In this document: one piece after another, positions 1 through 8,146 of the stretch
Position numbering within the stretch: the stretch's first letter is position 1
How the letters are laid out: each line of letters opens with the position of its first letter
Assembly (NCBI GenBank): GCA_003167015.1
Contig: PMUF01000654.1
Coordinates: forward strand, 1-14,273
DNA: 14,273 nucleotides
Direction of reading: 5' to 3'
Source of the DNA: Chitinophagaceae bacterium
GTDB lineage: Bacteria; Bacteroidota; Bacteroidia; Chitinophagales; Chitinophagaceae
The notes under the pieces: model-generated
Database searches by the model: none
What the model was told of the DNA's origin: nothing
What the model saw: only the letters and a program-made list of their open reading frames with translations
Translations under genes and position numbers: made by a program

Positions 1-324
1 CACTGGCACCCCAATGCCGACGAGTGGCAGTATGTAATGAGCGGCAAAGGCAACCTGAGCATTTTTGGTTCCCATGGACGCGTAAAAACAATGCCCTATA
101 GCAAAGGAATGGTCGCATTCGTTAAACAGGGTTATGGTCACTATATCGAGAACACCGGTACCGAAACGTTAAAGCTGATCATCCTTTTCAACAGCCCGGT
201 GTACCAGGAACTATCACTCAATGACTGGTTGAATTCAAACCCACCTCAGTTGATTGCAGACCATTTTGGTATGTCATTGAGCCAGGCGTCATCCCTGATC
301 AATCACCAAAAAGGCATTTTTTAG
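1..324 (+). CDS. Oxalate decarboxylase-like bicupin, C-terminal part (5' truncated)
   Basis: The reading frame is open from base 1, so the gene starts outside the window; 107 residues remain. The first residues, HWHPNADEWQYVMSGKG, match the metal-binding cupin motif of the C-terminal cupin of oxalate decarboxylases: H1, H3 and E8 would be three metal (usually Mn) ligands, and H47 in GHYIEN the fourth. The tail LNDWLNSNPPQLIADHFGMS also fits the helical end of that family (SLNQWLA... in the Bacillus enzyme, from memory). Full family members are about 380 residues with two cupin domains, so this is roughly the last quarter to third. Family enzymes convert oxalate to formate and CO2, but catalysis depends largely on the N-terminal cupin, which is not visible, so another bicupin activity is possible. 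It points toward the GH110 gene and is probably unrelated to the glycan locus. Confidence 0.85.
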   Translation, partial: HWHPNADEWQYVMSGKGNLSIFGSHGRVKTMPYSKGMVAFVKQGYGHYIENTGTETLKLIILFNSPVYQELSLNDWLNSNPPQLIADHFGMSLSQASSLINHQKGIF

Positions 325-326
325 CG

Positions 327-2147
327 CTATTGGCGCGATGAACCGCCGACAAACCTGTTATTTTTTATATTGACGTGATGGCAAGCCGTTAGCGCGATAG
401 CTCCGACGGTCTTGCTTGCGTCAGGAATACCCCGATCAGTCTGGAACCAGGGCACTTGTGTGATGCTGTTACCGGAGAAGACCAGCCCGTCAACAGACCG
501 GGCTGTCAGAACGGCCGGGGTATAACAAATGAACCGGTTGCCGGTGATGCGGATGTTGGAATGCACGGGGCGCGAGAGTTGATGATTTTCAGGTGCTATA
601 GTAATGACGTAATTGGCGGGGAGCAGATTATGACCGCACTCGCTGAATAGGTTGTGACGGATGGTCAGGTCATGGACCTGGCCGGACTCAAACCAACTGA
701 GGCCATCATCGGCGACCAGGATGGCGGACATGCCGAGACGACTGAAGGTATTGTACTCGATGACTGCTTTGCGCCGGGTAGTGATGAGGAAGCCCCGGGT
801 TTCGGTGCCGGTTACATCACAATGGCGGATACTGACCCGGGGTGTCCAGGTAATGTTCTCTATTACATCTGTCAGCCGGACTTCCCCCGGAACCGGCCGG
901 GTAAAGGTGACGAGAATCTCCCTTGGGGACATCCATCCGGCGGTTTTGACAACAGCATATCGATATATTGAGAGGGTGTTTGGCTGAACGAAGGCGACAG
1001 AGTCGCCGGGGTGGTAGACCATAAAGCCATAGGTCTGCGGGTGCATGAACCGTAAGATCAACTGATTAACCGAAGGTTTGCCGATAATCCTGAGGTGTAC
1101 GCCATGTACGTTTACGGCGTCGTCATGCAGACCATCGAAGCGGCAACTATCGACCGATACGCGGCCTTTACAGCAGGAGAAGTGCATTCCATCCGCAAAA
1201 GAGGCGATCATCCGGCCGCTGCCGGGTGCGGGTTCGATGCGCACTTTGTCCATAGAGATATTCTCCGAGCATTGGGCCACGATACCCAAGCCGTGCATAT
1301 AGTGCATGCTTACATTTTCCCACCGGATATTTTTACTATCGACCAGGAAAGCGCCGACTTCATCGCGCACGGGGTCCCGGACGGTGAATACGCTGCCGGC
1401 GGGAAACCGGGAACGATCATAGGTCCCGGAGAAGTGCAGCATGCCGGGCGCGGGTTCGGTTATCACCGACCGGAGCAGACTGTTATATTCGTCATTGGCG
1501 TAAACAAAGGCATGGGTAGTATCGACCCGGATACAGAAATGGTCCTGTGCTATCCAACCTTCTCCATACCAGGTGAGCCGGCCACTGTCGAGGCGATGCC
1601 AGGAATCGGGATGGACCCGGACGTCGATAGCGGTGTCAGAAGCACGGGTTATCGTGAATTCGGACATGGTGGGGCGGGCGAAATCTTCGGCGAGGTTCCT
1701 CAGGGTGAAACCATCACAATGATCTACGACTATCGTGGTCATCTTCCCATGAAAGACCAAAAGGCTGCCGTCGCCTTCTATCCGGAGGTTTCGGATGTCT
1801 TCGAATAAAAGTCCGATGGTTTTGACTTTCGACGGGCATTCCGTTTCGGAACTCGTATTGCTGATGAAGTATGTCTTTTTAACAGCACTATCCGGATAGA
1901 GGTCATATCTGCCGTGGGGGATGACAAGCACGGGGTTTGTTAATCGCTTGCAGGCATCGATCGCGCGGTGAAAGGCCGCGGTCGCATCCTTTCGGCTGTC
2001 AGGCTCCGCTCCGAACCGGGTGACAAGGACCTCCGTTTGTGGCGGCGCCTCAGCAAAGAGGAGCGCCGGATGGACAATCGTCCGGGCGGGCGTGAATGTT
2101 CGGGCGGTTATAAGAAGGATGACTACAAAAGCGATCAAATGTTTCAT
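327..2147 (-). CDS. GH110-type alpha-1,3-galactosidase (secreted parallel beta-helix)
   Basis: From ATG at 2147 the product is 606 residues. It begins with a positively charged then hydrophobic stretch (MKHLIAFVVILLI), a likely export signal with no clear lipobox. The rest reads as a right-handed beta-helix with many short turns such as NIRITGNRF and HVNIKNNRF. Residues about 316-352, containing FADGMHFSCCKG and FDGLHDDAVNVHG, are the hallmark of glycoside hydrolase family 110, which are inverting enzymes removing terminal alpha-1,3-galactose (blood-group B, linear alpha-Gal or algal galactan ends). D319 and the D342/D343 pair are candidate catalytic acids; this rests on recalled family knowledge. 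Length fits the family (about 600). An in-frame ATG at 2207 would add 20 residues before the signal, which is unlikely. The gene is divergent from susC and probably acts in the periplasm or on the surface with the same locus. Confidence 0.87.
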   Translation of the reverse strand: MKHLIAFVVILLITARTFTPARTIVHPALLFAEAPPQTEVLVTRFGAEPDSRKDATAAFHRAIDACKRLTNPVLVIPHGRYDLYPDSAVKKTYFISNTSSETECPSKVKTIGLLFEDIRNLRIEGDGSLLVFHGKMTTIVVDHCDGFTLRNLAEDFARPTMSEFTITRASDTAIDVRVHPDSWHRLDSGRLTWYGEGWIAQDHFCIRVDTTHAFVYANDEYNSLLRSVITEPAPGMLHFSGTYDRSRFPAGSVFTVRDPVRDEVGAFLVDSKNIRWENVSMHYMHGLGIVAQCSENISMDKVRIEPAPGSGRMIASFADGMHFSCCKGRVSVDSCRFDGLHDDAVNVHGVHLRIIGKPSVNQLILRFMHPQTYGFMVYHPGDSVAFVQPNTLSIYRYAVVKTAGWMSPREILVTFTRPVPGEVRLTDVIENITWTPRVSIRHCDVTGTETRGFLITTRRKAVIEYNTFSRLGMSAILVADDGLSWFESGQVHDLTIRHNLFSECGHNLLPANYVITIAPENHQLSRPVHSNIRITGNRFICYTPAVLTARSVDGLVFSGNSITQVPWFQTDRGIPDASKTVGAIALTACHHVNIKNNRFVGGSSRQ

Positions 2148-2173
2148 GGCGGGAAAGATAGGAAAACCGGAGT

Positions 2174-2202
2174 GAAAAATATTTGTGACGAAACTTTGCC
2201 AA
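2174..2202 (-). promoter_or_regulatory. Candidate promoter for the GH110 gene
   Basis: Reading the - strand, TTGG (2202-2199) is followed after 17 bases by TATTTTTC (2181-2174), a near match to the Bacteroidota -7 element TAnnTTTG. Transcription would start around 2165-2170, about 20 bases before the ATG at 2147. That would leave the upstream ATG at 2207 outside the transcript, supporting the shorter start. The match is weak and unaided by any other signal. Confidence 0.3.
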
Positions 2203-2227
2203 TTCAAAAATGAATTTTACTTTTATG

Positions 2228-2253
2228 TTATATCAGACCAGACCAGACTAGTA
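2228..2253 (+). promoter_or_regulatory. Candidate operator: TTATAT plus (CAGAM)3-TAGTA motif upstream of susC
   Basis: TTATAT (2228-2233) is followed directly by CAGACCAGACCAGACTAGTA (2234-2253), three tandem CAGAC pentamers then TAGTA, with a palindromic ACTAGT at the end. A copy with 18 of 20 identical bases lies at 9784-9803, also after TTATAT. The motif ends 22 bases before the susC start codon. Recurrence before two genes of the same locus suggests a binding site for a shared regulator, with the GntR-type protein at 7133 as the natural candidate. TTATAT may be part of the -7 promoter element. It lies in the divergent intergenic region and could also affect the GH110 gene. Confidence 0.55.
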
Positions 2254-2275
2254 AATCAACACAAAACTAACGGTT

Positions 2276-5200
2276 ATGCTTGCAAAAATTCTCTTTAGGA
2301 TGTGCCTCCTGGGCTTTGTCGCAGGGGGCTTTGTCATTCTCCCCGGCGCAGCTTCAGCGCAAACTTCACGGGAGGTCACAGGGCGGGTGACGGATTTCAC
2401 AGGCGGTTCGCTGGGCGGGGTGAGTGTAGGGATCAAGGGATCGAAGCGGGGAGCGACTACAGACTCGACCGGGTATTTTTCTCTTCGTGTTCCGGCGGGG
2501 GATGTCACGCTGACTTTTTCCATTATTGGTTTCCAGGACAAACAAGTGCCGCTGAACGGCGCATCCCAGATCAAGGTCTCGTTGGATGGAGGTCACAAGG
2601 ACCTGGGGGAAGTGGTGGTGATCGGTTATGGAACCCGGAAGAAGGTGAACCTCACCGGGGCGGTCAGTGATATCTCGGGCGCCGAGATCGCCAAATCGCC
2701 GGTGGCCAACATTTCCAATGCACTCGGCGGATCGATGCCGGGATTGATCGTCAACACGCGGAGCGGAGAGCCTGGTGCGGACGATGCATCATTTTTTATC
2801 CGGGGGTTGGGAACGCTGGGGAATACGGCTCCGTTGATTGTAATCGATGGTATCCCGGACCGCCAGGGCGGTTTCGGCCGGCTCGATCCGAATGACATAG
2901 AGTCCTTTACGGTACTTAAAGACGCCACGGGTGCTATTTACGGGGCCCGTGCGGCGAATGGCGTCGTACTGATCACCACCAAGCGCGGGATCTCCGGAAA
3001 GTCGGAACTGTCCCTTACGGCCAACGGTTCCGTGACCCAGCCGACGCGGGTGCCGAAGATGCTGGATTCACATGACTATGCGGAATCGGTGAACGAATAC
3101 GACAACCTGATAGGTCAACAGCCTACCTATACGACGGAGCAATTACAAAAATACCAGGATGGGTCCGACCCCCTGGGCTATCCCAATACCAATTGGTGGA
3201 AGACGGTGATGGCGCCCTGGTCCTTCCAAAACAACGATGTCGTGTCTTTAAGAGGCGGAACGGATAAGGTTAAATATTATCTGTCCGGTCAGTACCTGTA
3301 TCAGAACAGCATATACAGGGGAGGCTCTGATTATTATACAAACAAAAATGCCCGTGCCAACGTGGATATTCAGGCGACGCCGAGCCTGCGCGTCGGACTG
3401 GACGCCATGTACCGGAATGAATTCAGGTTAAATGAAGGGCCTCAATATGGCACTGCCGGAGATATCTTTCAGGAATTATGGAGTGCTTACCCTTACCTGG
3501 TGCCGCGTTATCCGAATGGTGATGTAGGCGTAGGGATTGGCGGGGGACCGCAGAACAGCATGGTATATGTGTTGAACGGAGATCTTGGGAATACGACGAC
3601 CAGCTATGACTTTTTACAGACGAAGACCTCGCTGAACTGGAACCTGGACAGGGTTACGCCGGGTTTGCATCTTGACGGGTATTATGCCTACGACCTCTTC
3701 TTTTATAATTATGCGGGCTTCAATGCGCAACCGCCGCCCGCCTATAGCTATGACGAGACGACGCAAACTTATACGGAAGTGACGTCATCGATCCCGCCGA
3801 ACCTGAATGACTCGACGGCGAAGACGGTGGATCAACTGGTGAACGTCAAGCTTGGCTGGGAGCGTAAGATCGGCCGCAGCTCGCTGGAAGCGTTCGCGGC
3901 CTATGAAGTGTCGCGGGAGACTTATACGGGACTTTCCGCCTACAGAACCGGTTTCCTGAGCAACAACGTGCAGCAGCTGTTCGCCGGAAGCACGATCGGA
4001 GAGTCGAACAATTCCGGGGAGTTACAAACGGCAAGACAAAACTATATCGGGCGTGTTTCCTACAATTTCGATGATCGTTACCTGGTGGACGTGAACATGC
4101 GTGAAGACGGCTCGCCGAATTTTCCTGTGGGCAGGCAGTATGGGTTTTTCCCGGCGGTGTCAGGCGCCTGGCGTATATCGAATGAGTCCTTTTTCAAATC
4201 CAATCTCATTGATGAACTGAAGGTCCGTGGGAGCTGGGGGCAGACGGGGAACGATGCCGTGAGCCCTTTCCAGTACATCCAGACCTATCAGCTGCAGGCG
4301 GGACAGATCTCCCAATACCTGGCGGCAGGGTATTTTTATGGTGCGACTCCGGGCCAGGTGCCGGGATTCGTACTGGGACCGACACCGAATATCAACATTA
4401 CCTGGGAGACGGCTACGACCACGGACCTGGGATTGGATATGAGATTATTGAAAAACCTGACCTTCGATCTGGATGTGTTTCGCAGCATGCGGACGCACAT
4501 CCTGGTGCCACCGAATGAGGTCGTGCCGGAATATACGGGTTTGACGCTTCCGGACGAGAACCTGGGAAAAGTGCTGAACAAGGGGATCGAGTTTTCGCTG
4601 GGCTGGAGAAAGAGCCAGAACAGGGACTTCTCCTATTTCATCAATGGCAATTTTACGTTTGCCGTCAACAAGGTCGTCTATGAAGCAGAGCCGGCCTCGG
4701 TACCCTCGTATCAACGGATGACAGGCCACCCTATCGGTTCCTTCCTGCTGTACCAGGCCCAGGGCCTATACCAGGACACGGCAACGGTCGACAAGACGCC
4801 GCACCCCGTCGGGTCGGGCGCCGGCGATATCCGGTACAAGGACGTCAATGGGGACGGGGTGATCAACGGACTCGATGAAGTAAGGACCAATAAATCTGCT
4901 ACGCCGGAGATCATGTATGGTTTTACCTTCGGCGGGCGGTATAAGAGCCTCGATGCAACGATCTTTTTCCAGGGACAAGCGGCAGCCCAGGCGTTGCTGC
5001 AACCCGGCGGATTAAATATGGCGCAGCAATTCTATAATGGCCGTTGGCTGCAGCCGGGCGACAACAAATACCCAAGGACGTTCAATGGTCCGACCAATGC
5101 CACCTACGGTTCGAATACTTATCAATCGACCTTCTGGCTGCTGAATGACGGATTCCTGCGGCTAAAGAATGTAGAGATCGGGTACAATCTCAATAGCGCG

Positions 5201-5401
5201 GCCTGGATGAAAGGCGCGAAGATATCCTCGGCACGGATCTACATCAGCGGGAATAACCTTTTCTCCATCGATAAATGGGGACCATCGTTCGATCCCGAGG
5301 CGCCGCCGACGGCGTCCTCACCAGGACAGGTGGCATCCACCAGCGGCCGGTATTACCCTCAGCAGCGGGTATTGAACCTGGGGTTAAACGTCCATTTTTA
5401 A
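2276..5401 (+). CDS. SusC/RagA-type TonB-dependent outer-membrane transporter
   Basis: The 1041-residue product imports oligosaccharides across the outer membrane using energy from TonB. A signal peptide covers residues 1-28 (cleavage ASA/Q). A carboxypeptidase-regulatory-like beta-sandwich follows at about 33-105 (VTGRVTD...GATTDSTGYFSL), then the TonB box and SusC signature DLGEVVVIGYGT at 109-120, then the plug domain with FFIRGLGT, PLIVIDGIP and DATGAIYGARAANGVVLITTK up to about 237. The remainder is the 22-stranded barrel, ending in the aromatic strand QQRVLNLGLNVHF, as expected for recognition by the outer-membrane assembly machinery. Length is normal for the family and the frame is intact. 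A SusD partner starts 27 bases downstream, so the two should form one transport complex. Later in-frame ATGs would cut into the signal peptide. The substrate cannot be read from the sequence; the neighbouring GH110 suggests an alpha-galactose-bearing glycan. Confidence 0.96.
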   Translation: MLAKILFRMCLLGFVAGGFVILPGAASAQTSREVTGRVTDFTGGSLGGVSVGIKGSKRGATTDSTGYFSLRVPAGDVTLTFSIIGFQDKQVPLNGASQIKVSLDGGHKDLGEVVVIGYGTRKKVNLTGAVSDISGAEIAKSPVANISNALGGSMPGLIVNTRSGEPGADDASFFIRGLGTLGNTAPLIVIDGIPDRQGGFGRLDPNDIESFTVLKDATGAIYGARAANGVVLITTKRGISGKSELSLTANGSVTQPTRVPKMLDSHDYAESVNEYDNLIGQQPTYTTEQLQKYQDGSDPLGYPNTNWWKTVMAPWSFQNNDVVSLRGGTDKVKYYLSGQYLYQNSIYRGGSDYYTNKNARANVDIQATPSLRVGLDAMYRNEFRLNEGPQYGTAGDIFQELWSAYPYLVPRYPNGDVGVGIGGGPQNSMVYVLNGDLGNTTTSYDFLQTKTSLNWNLDRVTPGLHLDGYYAYDLFFYNYAGFNAQPPPAYSYDETTQTYTEVTSSIPPNLNDSTAKTVDQLVNVKLGWERKIGRSSLEAFAAYEVSRETYTGLSAYRTGFLSNNVQQLFAGSTIGESNNSGELQTARQNYIGRVSYNFDDRYLVDVNMREDGSPNFPVGRQYGFFPAVSGAWRISNESFFKSNLIDELKVRGSWGQTGNDAVSPFQYIQTYQLQAGQISQYLAAGYFYGATPGQVPGFVLGPTPNINITWETATTTDLGLDMRLLKNLTFDLDVFRSMRTHILVPPNEVVPEYTGLTLPDENLGKVLNKGIEFSLGWRKSQNRDFSYFINGNFTFAVNKVVYEAEPASVPSYQRMTGHPIGSFLLYQAQGLYQDTATVDKTPHPVGSGAGDIRYKDVNGDGVINGLDEVRTNKSATPEIMYGFTFGGRYKSLDATIFFQGQAAAQALLQPGGLNMAQQFYNGRWLQPGDNKYPRTFNGPTNATYGSNTYQSTFWLLNDGFLRLKNVEIGYNLNSAAWMKGAKISSARIYISGNNLFSIDKWGPSFDPEAPPTASSPGQVASTSGRYYPQQRVLNLGLNVHF

Positions 5402-5428
5402 TTCAGCCACCATTAAAAGAAAATTTTC

Positions 5429-7081
5429 ATGAAAAAGATATATATCATACTCGGGCTGGCGATGATGCTAAGCGGGTTATCATGTAAAAGGGTATTAGAC
5501 CTGCAACCGACGAATTCCTTTTCCACGAACGCGGTGTGGACCAGTCCGGCGCTGGTCCAGGTGTTCGTCAACGAGATCTATGCCGAAGCCGTCTTTGGGT
5601 TCAAGGATGCGGGATTTGGCTGGGGCTCTCAAACGGACGAGCTGTTCAGTAATTTCAACTGGTGTAATGAGAACCAGTACGTTCAGGGTCAGGCTACGCC
5701 GGACAACCAGAGCAGTTCATTCCCGTTGAACTACAGCTCTACGATCAATTTCTGGCCGACGTTATACAGCACCATCCAGAAGACCAATACGTATTTTCAG
5801 AACATCGGCCTGCTGGATACGGTGGGCAATGGCGCACAGATCACTTCGATGACCGCCCAGGTGTATTTTCTCAGGGCGCTTTGCTATTTCGAACTGCTGA
5901 AGCGTTTTGGCGGGGTCCCGTTGATCACGCAGGTCTATACGACGAATGATAATACATTCAATGCGACGAGGGCTTCCTGGGATTCTACGGAATCATTCAT
6001 CCTGGCGGATATCGCGGCTGCGTTGCCGGGTCTTCAGGCGACAGCGGCTTCAGGGCAGGAAGGCACGGCGACGATCGGAGCGGCGTTGGCGCTGAAGTCC
6101 AGGTTGCTGTTGTATGCGGCCAGCCCCGAATATAATACGTCCAATGATATGAGCCTGTGGCAGGATGCGGCGGATGCCGCCCTGGCGGTGATCAATCTGA
6201 ATCAATATTCGCTGTACGGAACGTCTACGACGTATGGTTCAATATTTACAGATTTTTTCAACTCCGAAGTGATATTCGCACGAGTGTACGGGGATGTCTA
6301 CGACGACCGGTATAACACGGTGTACCGGGACCTGAGTCCGAATGGGTATAACGGGTATAGCGCATACAACGTACTGGAGCAGATGGTAGACGCCTTTCAG
6401 ATGAACGATGGCACGGCATTCAGCTGGAGCAACCCCACGGAGGCGGCCAATCCTTACCAGAACAGGGATCCCCGGTTCTATGCGGACATCCTGTTCAACG
6501 GAGCATCGTTCCAGGGGCGGGCGGCGCAGTTCTGGCTGGGCGGTCTGGACTCCAAGCTGAGTTCGTTATCGCCGTGGAATGCCTCGAAGACGGGGTATAC
6601 GATCCTGAAGATGGTCGATTCGACGTACAATTTCAACATCCAGCCTTATAGTGCGGCGCAATGGATTGTCTTTCGGCTGTCGGAAATATATCTCAACTAT
6701 GCCGAGGCGGAGGCCGAGCTCGGGCAGACGGGCACTGCTTTGACTTACCTGAACCTGATCCGCGCACGAGCCGGCATGCCGAATGTGACGTCAGGCGGCG
6801 GAGCTGACCTGATCGCGAAGATCCAGCAGGAGCGGCGTATCGAACTGTGTTTCGAGGGGCACCGGTTTTTCGATCTTCGCCGCTGGGGTTTGGCCGAAAC
6901 CGGTAACGGGGATGCGTTGGGGATCATCATTACTCCGACGAATGCAGGTGATACTGCCTTTACTTACCAGGTGGATACGGTGCAGACGCGGGTTTGGATG
7001 CCGAGCTTTTATTATTATCCTATACCGCGTTCGGAGATAGAAGCCGATCCCAGCCTGACACAGAACCCGAATTACAATTGA
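5429..7081 (+). CDS. SusD/RagB-type glycan-binding outer-membrane lipoprotein
   Basis: The 550-residue product begins with a lipoprotein signal (MKKIYIILGLAMMLSGLSC), lipidated Cys being residue 19. The lipobox is loose (GLSC rather than LAGC), and the +2/+3 residues are basic (KR), not the acidic pattern of the best known surface-export signal; SusD proteins are nevertheless usually on the surface. Family signatures are FLRALCYFELLKRFGGVPLI (147-166), the TPR-like helical stretch typical of SusD, ERRIELCFEGHRFFDLRRWG (468-487), and the C-terminal YPIPRSEIEADPSLTQNPNY. Length is normal. It follows susC by 27 bases containing the A/T-rich TAAAAGAAAATTTTC, usual for starts in this phylum, so the two are co-transcribed. 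The protein would act as the lid and glycan-binding subunit of the SusC transporter. Ligand identity is not evident. Confidence 0.96.
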   Translation: MKKIYIILGLAMMLSGLSCKRVLDLQPTNSFSTNAVWTSPALVQVFVNEIYAEAVFGFKDAGFGWGSQTDELFSNFNWCNENQYVQGQATPDNQSSSFPLNYSSTINFWPTLYSTIQKTNTYFQNIGLLDTVGNGAQITSMTAQVYFLRALCYFELLKRFGGVPLITQVYTTNDNTFNATRASWDSTESFILADIAAALPGLQATAASGQEGTATIGAALALKSRLLLYAASPEYNTSNDMSLWQDAADAALAVINLNQYSLYGTSTTYGSIFTDFFNSEVIFARVYGDVYDDRYNTVYRDLSPNGYNGYSAYNVLEQMVDAFQMNDGTAFSWSNPTEAANPYQNRDPRFYADILFNGASFQGRAAQFWLGGLDSKLSSLSPWNASKTGYTILKMVDSTYNFNIQPYSAAQWIVFRLSEIYLNYAEAEAELGQTGTALTYLNLIRARAGMPNVTSGGGADLIAKIQQERRIELCFEGHRFFDLRRWGLAETGNGDALGIIITPTNAGDTAFTYQVDTVQTRVWMPSFYYYPIPRSEIEADPSLTQNPNYN

Positions 7082-7132
7082 TCGGGCGGTTTGCTTATCT
7101 TGAAGTATTTTGGGTAAAAATTCGAAGGGTGT

Positions 7133-8143
7133 ATGAAGACGGTTTTCAGTGAAATAAAACAGCTTGCGGAGGTACCCTCCTATTCCAAGCATGACCGGCT
7201 TGTGCAGGGGATTATCAATGCGATCGATGAAAAGGTGCTGGTGACGGACGAAATGCTGCCATCGATCAATACGATGATCCGGGAGCTGAAGTTTTCCCGT
7301 GATACGGTAGTGAAGGGTTACCAGGAGCTCATCAACCGTGGATTGGTCGGATCTACCCGCGGAAGGGGGTACTATATCACCAATGGCAACACGGAGCAGA
7401 CCCTTCAGGTCGCGCTCCTGATGTACAATATGGATACTTTCGAAGAACAGTTCTACCGAAATTTCCGGTCGGAGCTGGGGCCGAATGTGCACCTGAACGT
7501 ATACTTCCACCACGGGAATATCGATATCTTCGAGACGATCCTGACGCAAATCAAAGGGAAATACGGGATGTTCGTCGTGGCGCCGATCCCGCATCCGCGG
7601 ACCAGGGCGATGCTGGAGGCGATACCCCGCCACCGTTTCCTGATGGTGGACCGTTATGAGCCGCTGGATGGGGAATTCAATCATATCACCCAGGAGTTCG
7701 AAAAGGCTTCGTACAAGACTTTCATGGAGCTGGCGCCGGTGATCCGGCAATTCGACGAAATGATCTTTTACCACTCGGTGGATTCTCTCGATCCCAAGGA
7801 GATCCCGGTCGCTTTTAAGAAGTTCCTGAAAGATGCTAAAATAAAAGGGCGCCTTGTGCCGGAGTTTAAACCGGGGACCCTGGAAAAGGGGAAGGTATAT
7901 TTTACATTGGACAACTTTGCCATGTTCGCCATGCTGAAAGAATGCAAGGCCAGGAAGCTCAAGCCGGGTAAGGATCTTGGCATCTTGTCCCATAACGACG
8001 AGCCTGCAAAGGAATTGATCGGCATCACCACCTACTCGGCGGACTTCTCATTGATGGGGAAAAAGGCCGGCCAGTTCGTGATGACGCGGGAGGCGGTGCA
8101 GGAAACGATGCCGATGGTTCTGTGGAGGAGGAATACATTGTAG
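7133..8143 (+). CDS. GntR-type transcriptional regulator with LacI-like sensor domain
   Basis: The 336-residue protein has an N-terminal winged helix-turn-helix (about residues 18-83). LPSINTMIRELKFSRDTVVK is the canonical GntR 'LPS...L...SR.TV' pattern, the recognition helix is about 55-70, and RGRGYYI is the wing. From about residue 91 (LQVALLMYNM) the sequence resembles a type-1 periplasmic-binding-protein sensor (LGILSHNDEP, MGKKAGQFV), the architecture of Bacillus AraR. Such proteins usually release DNA when a cytoplasmic sugar binds. It begins 51 bases after susD and no convincing promoter is seen in that gap, so it may be read from the susC promoter. Its TAG stop abuts the symporter start. 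The likely target is the repeated motif at 2234 and 9784; that link is inference. A global role outside the locus is possible but less likely. Confidence 0.9.
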   Translation: MKTVFSEIKQLAEVPSYSKHDRLVQGIINAIDEKVLVTDEMLPSINTMIRELKFSRDTVVKGYQELINRGLVGSTRGRGYYITNGNTEQTLQVALLMYNMDTFEEQFYRNFRSELGPNVHLNVYFHHGNIDIFETILTQIKGKYGMFVVAPIPHPRTRAMLEAIPRHRFLMVDRYEPLDGEFNHITQEFEKASYKTFMELAPVIRQFDEMIFYHSVDSLDPKEIPVAFKKFLKDAKIKGRLVPEFKPGTLEKGKVYFTLDNFAMFAMLKECKARKLKPGKDLGILSHNDEPAKELIGITTYSADFSLMGKKAGQFVMTREAVQETMPMVLWRRNTL

Positions 8144-8146
8144 GTG
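8124..8146 (+). promoter_or_regulatory. Purine-rich ribosome binding site and stop/start junction (TAG-GTG)
   Basis: GGAGGAGG at 8124-8131 lies 12 bases before GTG at 8144, inside the last codons of the regulator gene. The regulator's TAG (8141-8143) touches the GTG directly. The Shine-Dalgarno-like sequence is notable because most starts in this window lack one. It supports GTG as the symporter start and suggests translational coupling. Confidence 0.5.

Noticed and set aside
1095..1808. + strand open frame of 237 codons inside the GH110 gene
   Set aside because: The opposite strand encodes clear GH110 signatures over the same bases; this frame shows no family features and is a shadow.
2148..2207. 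20-residue N-terminal extension of the GH110 protein from ATG 2207
   Set aside because: The extension precedes a normal signal peptide start (MKHLIAFVV) and overlaps the best promoter candidate, so ATG 2147 is preferred.
7082..7132. Separate promoter for the regulator gene (TATTTTGG before ATG 7133)
   Set aside because: The -7-like element has no upstream partner at acceptable spacing (12 or 25 bases to the nearest TTTG/TTG), so it is not listed as a promoter.
6791..7993. Long - strand open frame of 400 codons opposite susD and the regulator
   Set aside because: It spans the ends of two well-supported + strand genes, has no recognisable domain, is rich in R/H/P/Q as antisense frames in GC-rich DNA are, and has no signal or start context.
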